DNA from: Galbula dea
Taxonomy: Eukaryota; Chordata; Aves; Piciformes; Galbulidae
Assembly: GCA_013399015.1 (NCBI GenBank)
Contig: VWZX01002522.1
Location: forward strand, 62,001-126,000
Direction of reading: 5' to 3'
Length of the DNA: 64,000 nt
Position 1 is the stretch's first letter. The number at the start of each line of letters is the position of its first letter. The notes beneath the pieces were generated by a model. It did not search any database. It saw only the letters and a list, made by a program, of their open reading frames with translations, and was not told where the DNA came from. The position numbers and the translations under genes are program-made. Positions 62,393 through 64,000 of this stretch are shown here, in pieces.

Positions 62393-64000
62393 GGTTTGTG
62401 CAGTCAACAATATATCAGACCCTCTTAATAACAGCATTCACTCATCAGTTTTGATCAAACATGACAGAGTGGCAGATATATTCTCAAATACAGCTAAGTA
62501 AGAGAGATTTTATCAGTGGCTTGCTAAAGGAAATAACTGGAGGCAAACACACCTTAGACACCAGAAGATCGACAGAAGGGAAATGATACAAAATACTCTC
62601 TCCTCTGTGCAGATTCTTCAGTAAAGAGATACAAAGGCCCAGCAAAACTTTTCCTGTGTTAGCACATTACAAATGTCACTATTGTTCCTAGATTGTGATA
62701 TTTACAAGGCATAAGTTCCCACCACAGTCTTGTAACATTTCTTGTTGATTAAATCAGATTAAGTCAATCAACCACAAAACAGGATTCATGACAAACCAGG
62801 CTCCATTAATTCTAAGGCTGTCAGACTTCGGGTTTTTTGCAAATAAACAGGAAGTCAAATTACAAGGACAGCAAAAAAATACATTGGATTCCTCAAAGAA
62901 TTAACAGAGAGAGTCCAAGACCCAAATAACAGTTTGATCAGCAACCTGTTCCCTCGCAATGAAAAGAGCCTGATTTGTATAAGACATGTGGTTGCCTTCA
63001 GCCTGTGTCAAGTCCTTGCCAGAAGTACCCATAAACAAAGAGTCATCCTCACTTAGCAATGCTCCAGGCTGGGCCAGATGGAGCCCACGATGGAAGTTAA
63101 GTAGATAACTTGAGACCTGAAGAGCCATAAAAATCATTCTATCTACAAGTGCCCTTCAGTTCAGAGGCACAGTAATAGCTGGGTATCACGAGCATCCAGG
63201 GCACCAGCTGCCCCTAACATGCTACAGGATTCAAATCACCAACATCATCAATCCCCATGCTTAACCAACCATGACGACATTGGTCTTTTAAGATGAAAAG
63301 TACAAGGAAGTTGCCTTGTAGAGCAGAACCAGGTGCTGGCTGAGCTCCCAAGACTTCAGGAGATGATTAAATTGTCTCTGCTGCTTTGGCACAGTTAGCT
63401 TTTGGTAGACACATGCTGTTGCTATTCCCTTGGTGATCCAGTTGGCAAAATGAAATTACTAAAAATGAGAAGACTGGTGGGGGAAGGATGCCCTTAATGT
63501 GATCTAACACAACTTAAAATCTAAAATGAAGAGAACAGCCAACAATCTGGCATAAAGGGAGGTATTCACTGAATTTAAATTACTACCTTAGAAACTGGCA
63601 ATCTCTACAGTTCAGAGATAAATAGACCTCTCAAGAGGGCAATTCATGCAACAGTTACTGTAAAGTAGCAAGAAATCAGCTTTTGGAGCTGCCAGGTTCT
63701 CTCTTTTTTCTCTTGTTAACAACAGGGAAGAGTCAGTATCTTGTCTCAGCTAGCTGTCAAGCACTTAGCTAAAGTTCAGAGGGATGAACTGCATTCAGAA
63801 GAACAAGAGACTCCACTTGATCAGCCTGTATTTAACTGTGCATCAAATTCAGTATTTTAAATCCAAGGTCATATCATCCAGTTATAATTTGTAAATGTTG
63901 AGGTGATGCTCCAAAGATATGGTAGACAAGAAAATAAGTAAATTAAATGCTCTGGAGTCTCCATATGTTGGGGGGTTTTTATTGCATTACCATACCCGAA

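Larger units (their letters stand above)
44687..64000 (-). other. SNTB1: SNTB1 intron 1 (partial, at least 19.3 kb)
   Basis: Everything to the right edge lies upstream of exon 2 in the gene. I searched both strands for exon 1 hallmarks (a PDZ carboxylate-binding loop, N-terminal PH1 strands, a GC-rich 5' UTR) and found none, so exon 1 and the promoter are beyond 64000. The intron holds a CR1 RT fragment (58075-58770), an RTE-like retroposon end (62253-62377), T runs at 48743-48759 and 54787-54802, and A/T microsatellite-like stretches near 47595 and 56078. A C-rich, CpG-poor stretch spans 56230-56740. The rest shows nothing recognisable. Confidence 0.85.

Noticed and set aside
1..64000. tRNA, rRNA, CRISPR array or operon-type features
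   Set aside because: No B-box-like GGTTCRANNCC with cloverleaf context, no rRNA core sequences, no regularly spaced repeats and no gene clustering were seen. The window is vertebrate intronic DNA.

Overview
This is vertebrate, almost certainly avian, genomic DNA. It has no bacterial-style gene packing, about 98 percent is intronic or repetitive, and it carries several chicken-repeat-1 (CR1) LINE fragments plus an LTR of a type I associate with bird endogenous retroviruses. The species cannot be fixed from the sequence. G/T-homopolymer tracts and a possible RTE-type retroposon hint at a bird outside the chicken lineage, but that is inference.

The window lies inside one gene read on the minus strand, which I recognise as SNTB1 (beta-1-syntrophin, a dystrophin-associated scaffold protein). 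Five coding exons are present, running 5' to 3' from high to low coordinates: exon 2 (44686-44470), exon 3 (32827-32620), exon 4 (8445-8306), exon 5 (2296-2100) and the start of exon 6 (185 to the window edge). Numbering assumes the seven-exon mammalian structure. All junctions have AG/GT sites and the phases (1, 2, 0, 2, 1) join into one open frame of about 315 codons. It covers the end of the PDZ/PH1 module, the second half of split PH1, all of PH2 and most of the syntrophin-unique (SU) domain. Exon 1 (N-terminal PH1 half plus PDZ) is not in the window, so intron 1 exceeds 19.3 kb. The last C-terminal residues lie left of base 1.

Introns by region: intron 5 (186-2099) has a CR1 3' end. Intron 4 (2297-8305) looks unique. 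Intron 3 (8446-32619) has a CR1 tail, an ancient unnamed repeat, a double tandem duplication at 19056-19213 and a long imperfect hairpin close to exon 3. Intron 2 (32828-44469) has a dead CR1 reverse-transcriptase fragment and a solo-LTR-like block with a GGTCA array. Intron 1 (from 44687) has a second dead CR1 RT fragment and, at 62253-62377, a 125-bp retroposon fragment with a perfect 15-bp target-site duplication and a zinc-finger-like C-terminal reading frame ending in a stop.

No second protein gene, tRNA, rRNA, CpG-island promoter or CRISPR array could be supported. The most informative non-genic observations are the 62253-62377 insertion, the U-rich tract beside the weak exon 4 donor, and the paired tandem duplications in intron 3.
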